A DNA stretch of 64,000 bases from Bifidobacterium breve (GTDB taxonomy: Bacteria; Actinomycetota; Actinomycetes; Nanopelagicales; Nanopelagicaceae): positions 62,001-126,000 of the forward strand of contig CAMAPO010000001.1 of NCBI GenBank assembly GCA_945860245.1, written 5' to 3'. Made by a program: the position numbers and the translations under genes. Shown here one piece after another: positions 52,386 through 62,247 of this stretch (position 1 is the stretch's first letter; every line of letters begins with the position of its first letter). Below the pieces are notes generated by a model that was given only the letters and a program-made list of their open reading frames with translations, ran no database searches and had not been told where the DNA came from.

Positions 52386-52987
52386 TTTCGCTGCTCAATG
52401 GCGTAGTGCGATCAATTGCCTCTGACCGCGCAGTTGTGGATGTTGGGGGAGTTGGTCTCGCAGTAACCATCACGCCTGCAACGAGTGCGCTCTTAAATAT
52501 TGGTGCACCTGCACAGTTTTACACTTCTCTAGTAGTTCGTGAGGATTCACTTACTCTCTTCGGTTTTCTAGATGATGAGGCACGCTCCCTCTTTGAACTG
52601 GTGCAGACAGTTAGCGGAATTGGACCTAAAGTTGCGATGTCGATCGCTGCGGCGCTAACGCCCAACCAACTTGCTTTAGCCGTTGCGCAAGAGGATATTT
52701 CAGCAATTGAGAAAGTTCCGGGAATCGGTCGTAAAGGTGCACAACGCTTGATTTTAGAGCTGAAAGGTAAGCTCTCTGATTTTGGGACGAGCCATAAGAG
52801 CGCTCACCATCAACCAGTCTGGCGCGAACAACTAGCCAGCGCGCTTATGTCACTTGGTTTTACCGCGAAAGAATCTGATAACGCAATTACAAATGTGGTC
52901 AATCAGATCTCTGAAGAAGGTGGCGATGCCAACTCAGTTGAACTTGCAGAATTATTAAAACGCGCGCTGCAAAAGGGTGGTCGCTGA
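52382..52987 (+). CDS. ruvA: Holliday junction branch migration protein RuvA
   Basis: Junction-binding subunit, 201 residues. An N-terminal OB domain ([20 protein letters not shown]) is followed by paired helix-hairpin-helix motifs ([16 protein letters not shown] and [16 protein letters not shown]), a flexible linker and the RuvB-binding three-helix domain ([16 protein letters not shown]). It targets RuvB to four-way junctions. Confidence 0.96.
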   Translation: MISLLNGVVRSIASDRAVVDVGGVGLAVTITPATSALLNIGAPAQFYTSLVVREDSLTLFGFLDDEARSLFELVQTVSGIGPKVAMSIAAALTPNQLALAVAQEDISAIEKVPGIGRKGAQRLILELKGKLSDFGTSHKSAHHQPVWREQLASALMSLGFTAKESDNAITNVVNQISEEGGDANSVELAELLKRALQKGGR

Positions 52988-52989
52988 TT

Positions 52990-54042
52990 ATGAGCGATGA
53001 TCGCTTGATTTCGTCGGAATTTGCCAATGATGATTCGGCTGCCGAACACGCACTTCGTCCTAAAACTCTAAAGGAGTTCATTGGCCAACAGCGAGTCTGC
53101 GATCAAATTGATGTGCTTTTAACCGCAGCAAGGCAGCGTAATTCCGCCGCAGATCACATTCTCTTATCGGGTCCACCAGGGCTCGGCAAGACAACTTTGG
53201 CACTTATTTTGGCTAGTGAGATGCAGACACCGATTCGTATTACTAGCGGTCCAGCGATTACTCACGCCGGTGATTTAGCGGCGATATTATCTTCACTCGT
53301 TGAAGGTGAAATTCTCTTCTTAGATGAGATTCATCGGTTACCGCGTCCCGCGGAGGAGTTGCTCTATTTAGCGATGGAGGATTTTCGAGTTGATGTGATA
53401 GTCGGCAAAGGCCCAGGTGCAACAGCGATTCCGTTGCAATTGCCGCGATTTACTTTAGTAGGTGCAACAACGCGCGCCGGATTATTACCAAGTCCACTAC
53501 GCGATCGCTTTGGATTTACCGCTCATTTAGATTTTTATGAAGAGAACGAATTGGAAGAAGTATTACGTCGAAGCGCTGCGCTCTTACAATTAGAGATTGA
53601 TGCCAAGGCAGTATCAGAAATTGCCAGCAGATCGAGAGGAACTCCGCGAATTGCTAATCGATTATTGCGCCGCGTTAGAGATTATGCGCAAGTTCGTTCA
53701 GGTGCTAAAGGGTCGAGCCATCTGACTCATAGCGATGCCATGGCCGCTCTAGAAATGTATGAAGTAGACGAGAAAGGGTTAGATCGTTTAGATCGCTCTG
53801 TCCTGATTGCGCTGATCGAAAGATTTAATGGGGGACCGGTTGGCCTTTCAACGTTGGCGATAGCGGTAGGTGAAGAGACAGAGACAGTTGAATCCGTTGC
53901 CGAGCCATTCTTAGTTCGAAATGGCTTTATGGCGCGCACGCCTCGAGGTCGAATTGCAACGGCGCAGGGTTGGGCACATGTGGGACGTACGCCACCTGCG
54001 GCAGCTGCGACGCTTTTCGACACGCCCGCCGTTGACGCCTAG
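52990..54042 (+). CDS. ruvB: Holliday junction helicase RuvB
   Basis: AAA+ motor driving branch migration, 350 residues. Walker [16 protein letters not shown], Walker [12 protein letters not shown], sensor 1 LVGATTRAG, the arginine finger in SPLRDRFGF, and the C-terminal winged helix ([13 protein letters not shown]) are all present. The ATG lies 2 nt after the ruvA stop. Confidence 0.98.
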   Translation: MSDDRLISSEFANDDSAAEHALRPKTLKEFIGQQRVCDQIDVLLTAARQRNSAADHILLSGPPGLGKTTLALILASEMQTPIRITSGPAITHAGDLAAILSSLVEGEILFLDEIHRLPRPAEELLYLAMEDFRVDVIVGKGPGATAIPLQLPRFTLVGATTRAGLLPSPLRDRFGFTAHLDFYEENELEEVLRRSAALLQLEIDAKAVSEIASRSRGTPRIANRLLRRVRDYAQVRSGAKGSSHLTHSDAMAALEMYEVDEKGLDRLDRSVLIALIERFNGGPVGLSTLAIAVGEETETVESVAEPFLVRNGFMARTPRGRIATAQGWAHVGRTPPAAAATLFDTPAVDA

Positions 54043-54053
54043 ACTCTGCTCCT

Positions 54054-55583
54054 ATGTCCACACCTAATAAAACTGTGAAGAGCCCTGCCCGCTCTGGCCG
54101 CTCCCTTGTGATCCTGACCGTGATTTTGCTCGGCCTGATTGTCACCACCTTTATTCAAGGCGCATCTTCAGTCCGCCTTGGCCTTGATCTGCGCGGTGGA
54201 ACCAGCGTGACGCTACAACCGCGCGCATCAAATGATGCAAATAAAATTACTTCAGAAGCGATTGATCAAGCAGTCACCATTATCCGCCAACGCGTTAACT
54301 CTTTAGGTGTTGCCGAGAGCGAAGTTACTGCGCAAGGAAGTGGAACAAATCGCCAGATTGTTATCTCGGTACCGGGTGATAGCGGACGCAGGGTTGTAGA
54401 TCTAGTTGGCCAAACCGCAGAACTACGTTTCCGCCAAGTTTTGGCTGAAACCGCCGGTGTAGCAAGCCCAACGGATACTTCAACAGCTGCAACTCCCGCA
54501 GGTGGCGTAAACGATGATATTGGTAATCGTTTCGCAGCCCTGGATTGCAGCATCGCGGCAAACCTTGAAGGAACGGGTGCAGATTCACCGACTGACACAA
54601 TTATCGCTTGCTCTCGTGATGGTGGAACAAAATATATTCTGGGACCAGCCGAAGTTCTCGGTCAGCAAGTTTCATCTGCCGAAGCGGGTTACGATCCTTC
54701 ACAAGGTCTGGCTTGGTATGTATCTCTAGCATTTGACGGAGACGGAACAAAGGCATTTGGAGCAATTACTAGTCGCGTGACAACTCTGGAATCACCTTTA
54801 AACCAAGTAGCAATTGTTCTTGATGGATTGGTTGTTTCTGCCCCGCGAATTAACGAGGCTATTCCATCAGGTAATGCGCAGATCACCGGATCTTTCTCGC
54901 AGCTTGAAGCGCAAGATCTGGCAAACGTACTTAAATATGGAGCGTTGCCTTTGGCATTTGATCGTGGTGAAGTACAACAAGTCTCACCTACCTTAGGCGC
55001 AGATCAATTAAACGCTGGACTGCTCGCTGGATTTTTAGGTCTTGGACTCGTCGTTATCTACTCACTTCTTTATTACCGCGGTCTTGGTCTAGTAACTGTT
55101 GGCTCACTCGCAATCGCAGGAGCCCTGGTCTATCTTCTCTTCTTAGTTCTCGGTGCAACAATCGGCTTTACGCTGACTCTGGCCGGCATAGCCGGAGCAA
55201 TTGTTGCGATTGGCGTTACTGCAGATTCATTTATCGTCTTCTTTGAACGTATTAGAGATGAAGCGCGTGAAGGACGATCGCTGCGTTCTGCAGTTGATAG
55301 TGGCTGGTTAAAAGCTCGCCACACAATCCTGGTAGCCGATGCGGTCTCATTAATTGCAGCAGTGCTCCTGTACTTCTTTGCAGTCGGTGGAGTACGAGGA
55401 TTTGCCTTTACTCTCGGATTAACAACACTTGTGGACCTCGTAGTTGTCTTCTTATTCACTAAGCCGATAGTTACCATTTTGGCCGGCGTCAAGTTTTTCT
55501 CTTCAGGGCACAGACTCTCGGGTCTTTCACCTAAGAGCATTGGTATGAAGATAACTAAAACTGCTACAACATTGGAGGCGTAA
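54054..55583 (+). CDS. secD: Protein translocase subunit SecD
   Basis: RND-like accessory subunit of the Sec translocon, 509 residues. It has one N-terminal helix, a large external domain starting at VRLGLDLRGGTSVTLQP, and a five-helix C-terminal bundle with the proton-path motif GVTADSFIVFFERIRDE. A Thr/Ala/Pro/Gly-rich insert lies near 145-160. It pulls secreted proteins across using proton motive force, together with SecF 3 nt downstream. Only 11 nt separate it from ruvB, so yajC, usual at this spot in actinobacteria, is absent. Confidence 0.96.
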   Translation: MSTPNKTVKSPARSGRSLVILTVILLGLIVTTFIQGASSVRLGLDLRGGTSVTLQPRASNDANKITSEAIDQAVTIIRQRVNSLGVAESEVTAQGSGTNRQIVISVPGDSGRRVVDLVGQTAELRFRQVLAETAGVASPTDTSTAATPAGGVNDDIGNRFAALDCSIAANLEGTGADSPTDTIIACSRDGGTKYILGPAEVLGQQVSSAEAGYDPSQGLAWYVSLAFDGDGTKAFGAITSRVTTLESPLNQVAIVLDGLVVSAPRINEAIPSGNAQITGSFSQLEAQDLANVLKYGALPLAFDRGEVQQVSPTLGADQLNAGLLAGFLGLGLVVIYSLLYYRGLGLVTVGSLAIAGALVYLLFLVLGATIGFTLTLAGIAGAIVAIGVTADSFIVFFERIRDEAREGRSLRSAVDSGWLKARHTILVADAVSLIAAVLLYFFAVGGVRGFAFTLGLTTLVDLVVVFLFTKPIVTILAGVKFFSSGHRLSGLSPKSIGMKITKTATTLEA

Positions 55584-55586
55584 GCG

Positions 55587-56651
55587 ATGTCAAAACTTTC
55601 AGGTCTTGGTGGTCGTCTATACTCTGGTGAAACTTCTTTTGATTTCATCGGCCAACGCCGCCGTTGGTATTCAATTTCAGCAATTTTTATTCTGGCCTCG
55701 ATTGGCGCGCTAGTTATTCAAGGCTTACACCTTGGTATCGAATTTAAGGGTGGATCTTCTTACACTGTGAACAAATCTGGCATAAGCGTTGAAGAAGCAC
55801 GTGCATCTGTGGCAGGTGTCGAGATTGAAGGCGAAATTATTGTTCAAAAAATTGGTGATAGTAAGGTAAGAATTCAGACTGGAGCGCTCACCTCAACACA
55901 ATCCAAGGCCGTTGAAGCAGCTTTGACTCAAACATTTAACGTGGCTATTGAATCCATTGACACTCAACTTGTTGGCCCATCGTGGGGTAAGGAGATCACG
56001 AAGAAGGCTCTTTATGGTCTCTTCGCCTTCTTAATTGTGATCATGCTCTTCTTAGCGATGGCCTTTGAGCCTAAAATGGCCATTGCCGCAATTGTTGCGG
56101 TAGTACACGATGTCTTTATTACCGTAGGAATCTATGCACTAGTTGGTTTTGACGTTACACCTGCGACCATTATTGGTTTCTTAACGATTCTGGGTTATTC
56201 GCTCTATGACACGGTTGTTGTATTCGATAAGGTGCGCGAAAATACTAAGTCAGTGGCTGCTGTCGGAAAATATACCTATTCCCAAGCTGCGAATCTGGCT
56301 GTGAATCAGACGATCGTTAGATCAGCGAATACATCACTGATTGCGCTTCTTCCAGTTGGTTCAATTCTCTTTGTCGGTGCTGGTCTTCTTGGAGCTGGAA
56401 CGCTGAAGGATCTCTCATTGGCGCTCTTTATAGGTCTTGCAGTCGGTACTTACTCTTCAATATTTATCGCACCTCCTTTTCTGGCATCTCTTCGCGAGAA
56501 AGAACCTGTGATGCAGGCGCTAGCAAAGCGCGTGGCGGCGCGCGGTAGCGCAGCAACCGGAACGGTTGATTCTGCAAACCCACGTCCAACGATCCAACCC
56601 AGCGTTAATCGCGGACCGCGTAATCAACCTAAACGTAAAGGTCGCAAGTAA
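55587..56651 (+). CDS. secF: Protein translocase subunit SecF
   Basis: Partner of SecD, 354 residues and six helices. Family motifs are GIEFKGGSSYTV, LFLAMAFEPKMAIAAIVAVV and GYSLYDTVVVFDKVREN. The extended basic, Pro/Arg-rich cytoplasmic tail (NRGPRNQPKRKGRK) is typical of actinobacteria. The next gene is relA after 27 nt; the adenine phosphoribosyltransferase gene often found between them is missing. Confidence 0.96.
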   Translation: MSKLSGLGGRLYSGETSFDFIGQRRRWYSISAIFILASIGALVIQGLHLGIEFKGGSSYTVNKSGISVEEARASVAGVEIEGEIIVQKIGDSKVRIQTGALTSTQSKAVEAALTQTFNVAIESIDTQLVGPSWGKEITKKALYGLFAFLIVIMLFLAMAFEPKMAIAAIVAVVHDVFITVGIYALVGFDVTPATIIGFLTILGYSLYDTVVVFDKVRENTKSVAAVGKYTYSQAANLAVNQTIVRSANTSLIALLPVGSILFVGAGLLGAGTLKDLSLALFIGLAVGTYSSIFIAPPFLASLREKEPVMQALAKRVAARGSAATGTVDSANPRPTIQPSVNRGPRNQPKRKGRK

Positions 56652-56666
56652 AGTCTTTTCAGAAGT

Positions 56667-56672
56667 TAGGCT
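56667..56672 (+). promoter_or_regulatory. -10 element for leaderless relA
   Basis: TAGGCT ends 6 nt before the ATG at 56679, so relA can be transcribed independently of secDF. Confidence 0.5.
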
Positions 56673-56678
56673 GTCTAA

Positions 56679-58832
56679 ATGAACCTTCTAGTAGCGCCGC
56701 TTCTGGAGACGCTTAAAGAGAACCATCCTGCTAGTCGACTAGCAGAGGTGGAGCGCGCCTTTGAAATTGCAAAGACGGCGCACCTGGGACAAACGCGTAA
56801 GTCTGGTGAAGAGTACATAACACACCCGGTTGCGGTGTCGCAGATACTCGCAGAACTTGGCCTGAATGACACCACGATAATCGCATCTTTACTGCACGAC
56901 ACGATTGAAGACACTCCTTATTCGCTCCAGCAGTTGCGCAGTGATTTCGGTGATGAGATTGCTGATTTAGTTGATGGTGTGACTAAGTTAGATAAATTAA
57001 CTTATGGACCAACGGCCGAGGCTGAAACTGTCCGTAAAATGGTTGTTGCTATGTCGCGCGATATTCGCGTACTTGTTATCAAATTAGCTGATCGCTTGCA
57101 CAATGCTCGTACCTGGAAGTACGTCACGGTCGAAACGGCAGAACGTAAAGCTCGTGAAACTCTTGATATTTATGCACCACTTGCTCACCGCTTGGGAATG
57201 AATGCGATCAAGTGGGAGCTAGAAGATTTATCTTTCGAGGTACTAGAACCAAAGAAGTTTGAAGAAATTTCACGCTTGGTTGCAGAGCGATCTCCATCAC
57301 GCGATGCTTTGACTAAAGAAGTTATAGATGCAGTACAGGGTGATCTAACTCGCGACGATATAAGTGCAACGGTTACTGGCCGAAAGAAGCACTTCTTTAG
57401 TGTTTATCAGAAGATGGTGGTTCGTGGACGCGACTTCAATGATATTTATGATCTAGTCGGTATTCGTGTGCTCGTCACCGATGTTCGCGATTGTTATGCG
57501 GTCTTGGGTTCAATCCACGCGCGCTGGTCTCCAGTACCGGGGCGATTTAAAGATTACATTGCAATGCCTAAATTCAACCTCTATCAATCTCTGCACACCA
57601 CGGTAATTGGTCCAAATGGTAAGGCGATTGAGATCCAGATTAGAACTTTCGATATGCACTCACGCGCCGAATTTGGTATCGCCGCACACTGGAAATATAA
57701 GCAGGGCAGTGAATCCAACGCTTCTTCACCAGAAATGTTGTGGCTGCGCCAGTTACACGATTGGCAGAAAGAGACCGAGGACCCTTCAGAGTTTCTTGAG
57801 GCGCTGCGTTTTGATTTAGGTTCGCCAGAAGTATTTGTGTTCACACCGAAGGGCAGTGTTATCGCTCTACCTGGAGGTTCTACGCCAGTGGATTTTGCAT
57901 ATTCGGTCCACACGGATGTCGGTAGTCGTTGTGCAGGTGCGAAGGTGAATGGTCGCTTAGTTCCTTTAGATTCACGGTTGGTAAATGGTGATGTTGTAGA
58001 GATCGTAACCAATAAGAGTGAGAACGCTGGACCTTCAAGAGATTGGCTTAACTTTGTAAAGTCACCTAGAGCGCGCTCCAAAATTAAAGCGCACTTTAGT
58101 AAGGAACGTCGCGAAGAGGCGGTCGATGCTGGACGCGAATCGATCGCTCGTCAGATGCGCAAGGCAGGTTTACCGCTGCAGAAGATTTTCGCGGGCCACT
58201 CACTTCTTGAATTAGCTCATGATCTTCGCTATCCCGATATCTCTGCGTTATACAGCGCGGTTGGAGATGGGCATGTGTCAGCAGCATCAATAATCGAAAA
58301 ATTGGTGCAAGCACTTGGTGTGGAAGATTCGCATCCAGAAACGACAATGGAACAGATTCCAACGGGTTCACATTCAGTGCGTCGTTCCAGTAGTTCTATT
58401 GAAGTTGAAGGTGTTGGGGACGTTCTAGTAAAACTTGCACGATGCTGCACCCCCGTACCTGGGGATCCAATTATCGGATTCATTACTAAGGGAAGCGGAA
58501 TTTCAGTTCATCGCGAAGATTGCATTAACGCCGCTGATTTGCAGCAGAATCAAAGGGAGAGAATTGCCAATGTGAAGTGGTTAGACGGGGCGGGCAGCGT
58601 CTTCTTGGTCAATATCCAGGTTGAGGCTTTAGATCGTGCGCGTTTACTGGCAGATGTCACACGCACTCTCTCAGAGCAACATGTAAATATTTTAAGTGCC
58701 GCGGTTAATACTTCGAAAGATCGCACAGCGATCTCAAAATTTACCTTTGAAATGGCAGATGCAACTCACTTAGATTCGGTACTGGCTGCGGTGCGAGCGG
58801 TTGAGGGCGTATACGACGTCTATCGAAATTAA
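56679..58832 (+). CDS. relA: Bifunctional (p)ppGpp synthetase/hydrolase
   Basis: RelA/SpoT homologue controlling the stringent response, 717 residues. Domains in order: HD hydrolase (ASLLHDTIEDTPYS near residue 70, intact), synthetase (YDLVGIRVLVTDVRD and MPKFNLYQSLHTTVIGP), TGS (VFVFTPKGSVIALPGG), a conserved-cysteine region (LARCCTPVPGDPIIG), and C-terminal ACT (VNIQVEALDRARLLADV). Both activities look preserved. It ends in a TTAA stop overlap with convergent DUF349. Confidence 0.97.
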   Translation: MNLLVAPLLETLKENHPASRLAEVERAFEIAKTAHLGQTRKSGEEYITHPVAVSQILAELGLNDTTIIASLLHDTIEDTPYSLQQLRSDFGDEIADLVDGVTKLDKLTYGPTAEAETVRKMVVAMSRDIRVLVIKLADRLHNARTWKYVTVETAERKARETLDIYAPLAHRLGMNAIKWELEDLSFEVLEPKKFEEISRLVAERSPSRDALTKEVIDAVQGDLTRDDISATVTGRKKHFFSVYQKMVVRGRDFNDIYDLVGIRVLVTDVRDCYAVLGSIHARWSPVPGRFKDYIAMPKFNLYQSLHTTVIGPNGKAIEIQIRTFDMHSRAEFGIAAHWKYKQGSESNASSPEMLWLRQLHDWQKETEDPSEFLEALRFDLGSPEVFVFTPKGSVIALPGGSTPVDFAYSVHTDVGSRCAGAKVNGRLVPLDSRLVNGDVVEIVTNKSENAGPSRDWLNFVKSPRARSKIKAHFSKERREEAVDAGRESIARQMRKAGLPLQKIFAGHSLLELAHDLRYPDISALYSAVGDGHVSAASIIEKLVQALGVEDSHPETTMEQIPTGSHSVRRSSSSIEVEGVGDVLVKLARCCTPVPGDPIIGFITKGSGISVHREDCINAADLQQNQRERIANVKWLDGAGSVFLVNIQVEALDRARLLADVTRTLSEQHVNILSAAVNTSKDRTAISKFTFEMADATHLDSVLAAVRAVEGVYDVYRN

Positions 58833-60157
58833 TTAAATTCGGCGAGCGCCTTTTCAGCATCGGCTAGCCAAATTTTACGAGCAGCGGCAGATTCAAGAGC
58901 TTCCTGAGCCTTCTTGGAATTTCCGGCGCTCTCTGATTTAGCGGCAACCTTCTCGTAATTTGCAATTGAGTCAGTAAGTTGTTTGACAACATCAGCTGCG
59001 CGCGCCTTGGCGGCGGGATCAGTCTTGCGCCAAATTTCGGCTTCAGCGCTCTTAATCGCATCTTCCACCTTGGCAACTCGAGCATCCATTGCAGCGCGTT
59101 TGTCGCGATGGGTGATGCCGATTTTTTCCCAAGAGCGTGAGAGTTCGCGGAATGCCGCCTTGGCTACTTTGGCATCTGTGAACGGCACTAGCGCTTCAAT
59201 TTGCACGATTAGCTCTTCACGCTTAACTAGATTTGCAGCCATAGATACCTCGCGCTTTTCTAGATCAGCGATCTTTGCTGTGAAAAATTGGTCTTGTGCG
59301 GCTCTAAATTTTGCCCACAACTTGGCATCTTCACTTGGCTTGCCGCGACCGGCTGCCTTCCATTGATCCATAAGTGTTTTAAATTTACGGGCAGTCGGTA
59401 CCCATTCAGTTGAAGTCGCGAGTGCAGTCGCTTCTGCGACCAGCGCTTTCTTAGCGGCAGAGACGAGAGATGTTGTCTCCTCCAACGTTGCAAAGTGGGT
59501 GCGGCGTCGTTTATCAAATTTATTCCGTGAAGCAGAAAAGCGCTTCCAGAGATCGGCATCTGCTTTCTTATCTAAGCGAGGAGCCGACTTCCATTCTTCA
59601 AGGAGAGTCTTTAGACGATCTCCGGTCACTTTCCAACTCTCAGAGAGGGCGAGCGATTCGGCCTCAGCAACAATCTTCTCTTTCTCAATTAAAACCTGTG
59701 CCCGGCGCTCGGCCTTGACCGCAGCTTCGGCAGCCTTCTTCGCTTCGTAGGCTTCACGATGGCCTTCAATTAACGGTTCGATCTGTTCTACAGATGTAGA
59801 TAGCGCGGCAAGATCTCCAACGCCGTTTAATTCTGACACTTGTTGGCGCAATTTCTTAACCGCATCGTATGCATCAGCGGGCACCATTGCACCGCTGGTA
59901 ATACGCGCCGCAGTGAGAGCTACTTCAGATGCCAAGGCTTCGAACTTACGAACGAAGTATTGCAACGCCTCATCTGCACTCTTTCCGGGATAAGAGCCAA
60001 CCGCTTTCTCGCCTTCGGGAGTAATTACATACACAGTTCCGTCTTCGCCTACCCGACCGAATTTCGAAGGATCACCGATTAAGGCGCTAGCCGCACTTGG
60101 AGTTGTTGGTGCAATGGGTGCGATATTTATTGATCCTGGAGTTGCGTTCTCGGTCAT
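58829..60157 (-). CDS. DUF349 repeat protein
   Basis: Cytosolic, highly charged protein of 442 residues, rich in Ala, Lys and Glu and predicted helical. After an N-terminal segment (FGRVGEDGTVYVITPEGEKA) it has several DUF349 units marked by W-K-x-[AV]-x-[RP] cores: SWKVTGDRLKTLLEEWKSA, RKFKTLMDQWKAAGRG and SWEKIGITHRDKRAAM. Function unknown; actinobacterial members usually lie next to relA, as here, which suggests a stress or translation link. AAAGGGAA precedes the ATG. Confidence 0.9.
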   Translation of the reverse strand: MTENATPGSINIAPIAPTTPSAASALIGDPSKFGRVGEDGTVYVITPEGEKAVGSYPGKSADEALQYFVRKFEALASEVALTAARITSGAMVPADAYDAVKKLRQQVSELNGVGDLAALSTSVEQIEPLIEGHREAYEAKKAAEAAVKAERRAQVLIEKEKIVAEAESLALSESWKVTGDRLKTLLEEWKSAPRLDKKADADLWKRFSASRNKFDKRRRTHFATLEETTSLVSAAKKALVAEATALATSTEWVPTARKFKTLMDQWKAAGRGKPSEDAKLWAKFRAAQDQFFTAKIADLEKREVSMAANLVKREELIVQIEALVPFTDAKVAKAAFRELSRSWEKIGITHRDKRAAMDARVAKVEDAIKSAEAEIWRKTDPAAKARAADVVKQLTDSIANYEKVAAKSESAGNSKKAQEALESAAARKIWLADAEKALAEFN

Positions 60158-60298
60158 GGTTTTCCCTTTCAGCGCGTCGGCTCGAATAAGCCTTCGTTGT
60201 TGGTGAGTGCGGTGCGGATATTGCAGAGGTAAAAGGTACCCTGTCTTACTGCGCAGTGAAAATTGGCGCTTAAAAATTGGCTTACGAAGGGGTGATTT

Positions 60299-60955
60299 AT
60301 GTTTGTCGCCTCATTTCCAGCGCCCATGTTCGCCACCAATTGTTGGATCATCGCAGATAAGCCAGGGCAAGAGTGCATCATCGTGGATCCCGGAATGCCT
60401 GATATTTCACACGAAATCACCGCCATTATTGAAGAGAATAATTTGAAGCCCGTTGCCGCACTCATCACCCACGGGCACCTTGACCATACTTTTTCAGTCA
60501 AGCCGTTGGCCGATGGTTACGGAATCGCGAGTTACATCCACGCGGAGGATCGTGAATATTTACTGAAACCACAAGGTGCGCATGGGGCGGAATTTATTGC
60601 GACACTTGATGCGATGAGTTTTGAAGAACCTGCCGATACTAGAAATTTGCGTCACGGTGAATTACTTGAGATCTTAGATATGAAAATCACCGCGATACAT
60701 TCCCCGGGACATACAAAGGGCAGCACGATGTTTTCGATTAATGACGAATTACTGGTTTCTGGAGATGTGCTCTTTGCCGGCTCCATAGGCAGAACAGATC
60801 TACCATCTGGGTCAGCGGAGGCGATGGTTAAGACGTTGAAAACGAGAGTACTGCCGCTAAGTGATGATCTACGCGTGTTGCCTGGACATGGCCCCGAGAC
60901 AACAATTAAATTCGAGCGAAAAAATAACCCTTATCTGAAAGAATTGCGGACATGA
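60299..60955 (+). CDS. MBL-fold metallo-hydrolase, glyoxalase II-like
   Basis: Zinc-dependent hydrolase of 218 residues. The metal motif H-x-H-x-D-H is in [10 protein letters not shown], with further ligands in [25 protein letters not shown] and LPGHGPET. It resembles glyoxalase II/YcbL-type thioester hydrolases; the substrate is uncertain. GAAGGGG lies about 7 nt before the ATG. It overlaps hisS by 4 nt, a linkage common in actinobacteria. The 141-nt gap before it holds the divergent DUF349 promoter and nothing else recognisable. Confidence 0.9.
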   Translation: MFVASFPAPMFATNCWIIADKPGQECIIVDPGMPDISHEITAIIEENNLKPVAALITHGHLDHTFSVKPLADGYGIASYIHAEDREYLLKPQGAHGAEFIATLDAMSFEEPADTRNLRHGELLEILDMKITAIHSPGHTKGSTMFSINDELLVSGDVLFAGSIGRTDLPSGSAEAMVKTLKTRVLPLSDDLRVLPGHGPETTIKFERKNNPYLKELRT

Positions 60956-62214
60956 AGTACGAAAAGATTCAAGCGCCAAAAGGGGTTAGCGAATATGCGC
61001 CTCCACTTTCGGCTGCCTTCGAATGGGTGAGGGAATCTTTAATTGCTCCAGCAAAGTTAGCTGGATATCAATTGATAGAGCTGCCGGTCTTTGAAGATAC
61101 TGCTCTTTTTTCACGCGGTGTCGGAGAGTCAACCGATGTGGTTTCGAAAGAGATGTATACCTTTGAAGATCGTGGCGGCAGATCAATAACGTTACGCCCC
61201 GAGGGGACTGCGGGGGTAATGCGCGCAGTAATCGAGAATGGTTTAGATCGCGGACAACTTCCCGTAAAAGTTTGGTACTCAGGGCAATTCTTTAGAGCCG
61301 AACGCCCGCAAGCCGGGCGTTATCGCCAGTTCTATCAAGTCGGAATTGAGGCGATCGGTCTAGATGATCCGGCAATTGATGCAGAAGTTATTGCTATTGC
61401 AGATCAAGGCTTCAAAGCTATTGGTTTGCGAAATTACCGTTTGGAAATTACCTCACTTGGCGATGCCAATTCGCGCGCGGCTCATCGCGTTGATTTACTC
61501 AAATTCATAGCCAAGTTGAATCTTGATGAAGCAACTAATTCCCGCGCCGCGATTAATCCACTTCGCTTATTTGATGATAAACGCCCGGAGATGCAAGCGG
61601 CGATGCAGAGCGCCCCACTTCTCCTTGACTATCTATCCCCAGAATCTCTCGCCAATTTTGCACAAGTAAAAAAGTATCTTGATCAACTTGGAATTTCCTA
61701 CCAAGTGAATCCTCGAATGGTTCGCGGCCTGGATTACTACACAGGTACAACCTTCGAATTCATTCATGAAGATCTAGGGGCCCAATCTGGCATTGGTGGG
61801 GGAGGGCGCTATGACGGATTAATGGAGATCCTTGGCGGACAATCACTTTCTGGAATTGGTTTTGGCTTAGGTGTAGACCGCGCGCTTTTAGCAGCGCAAG
61901 CTGAAGGTGTCATTTCGCCAGATCAATTCACATCTGATCTCTTTATTATTCCGCTCGGTGATGATCAAAAATCATTAGCCCTCACTCTTGCTGCGCAACT
62001 TCGTGGCGTTGGAATTCGTACCGAGATCGCTTTTGGTGATCGCGCTTTGAAGGGGACGATGAAAGCTGCTGATAAGAGTGGATCTCGCTATGTAGTGATT
62101 ATTGGAGATGATGAGGTTGCATCTGGCAGCGTTGAACTTAAGCGTATGAGCGATGGCACGATAACTTCAGTTAAGATTAGCGAATTGCAGAAAGCCCTAA
62201 TCGGGGCTCTCTAA
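60952..62214 (+). CDS. hisS: Histidyl-tRNA synthetase
   Basis: Class-II synthetase charging tRNA-His, 420 residues. Motif 2 appears around [13 protein letters not shown] and [16 protein letters not shown]; the histidine-specific motifs are [12 protein letters not shown] and [15 protein letters not shown]; motif 3 is [14 protein letters not shown]. The C-terminal anticodon domain starts at [11 protein letters not shown]. Translation is coupled to the MBL hydrolase by an ATGA overlap; aspS follows after 33 nt. Confidence 0.97.
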   Translation: MKYEKIQAPKGVSEYAPPLSAAFEWVRESLIAPAKLAGYQLIELPVFEDTALFSRGVGESTDVVSKEMYTFEDRGGRSITLRPEGTAGVMRAVIENGLDRGQLPVKVWYSGQFFRAERPQAGRYRQFYQVGIEAIGLDDPAIDAEVIAIADQGFKAIGLRNYRLEITSLGDANSRAAHRVDLLKFIAKLNLDEATNSRAAINPLRLFDDKRPEMQAAMQSAPLLLDYLSPESLANFAQVKKYLDQLGISYQVNPRMVRGLDYYTGTTFEFIHEDLGAQSGIGGGGRYDGLMEILGGQSLSGIGFGLGVDRALLAAQAEGVISPDQFTSDLFIIPLGDDQKSLALTLAAQLRGVGIRTEIAFGDRALKGTMKAADKSGSRYVVIIGDDEVASGSVELKRMSDGTITSVKISELQKALIGAL

Positions 62215-62247
62215 AGTTTTACAACCTTAAAGGCGGGCAAAGAAGAG

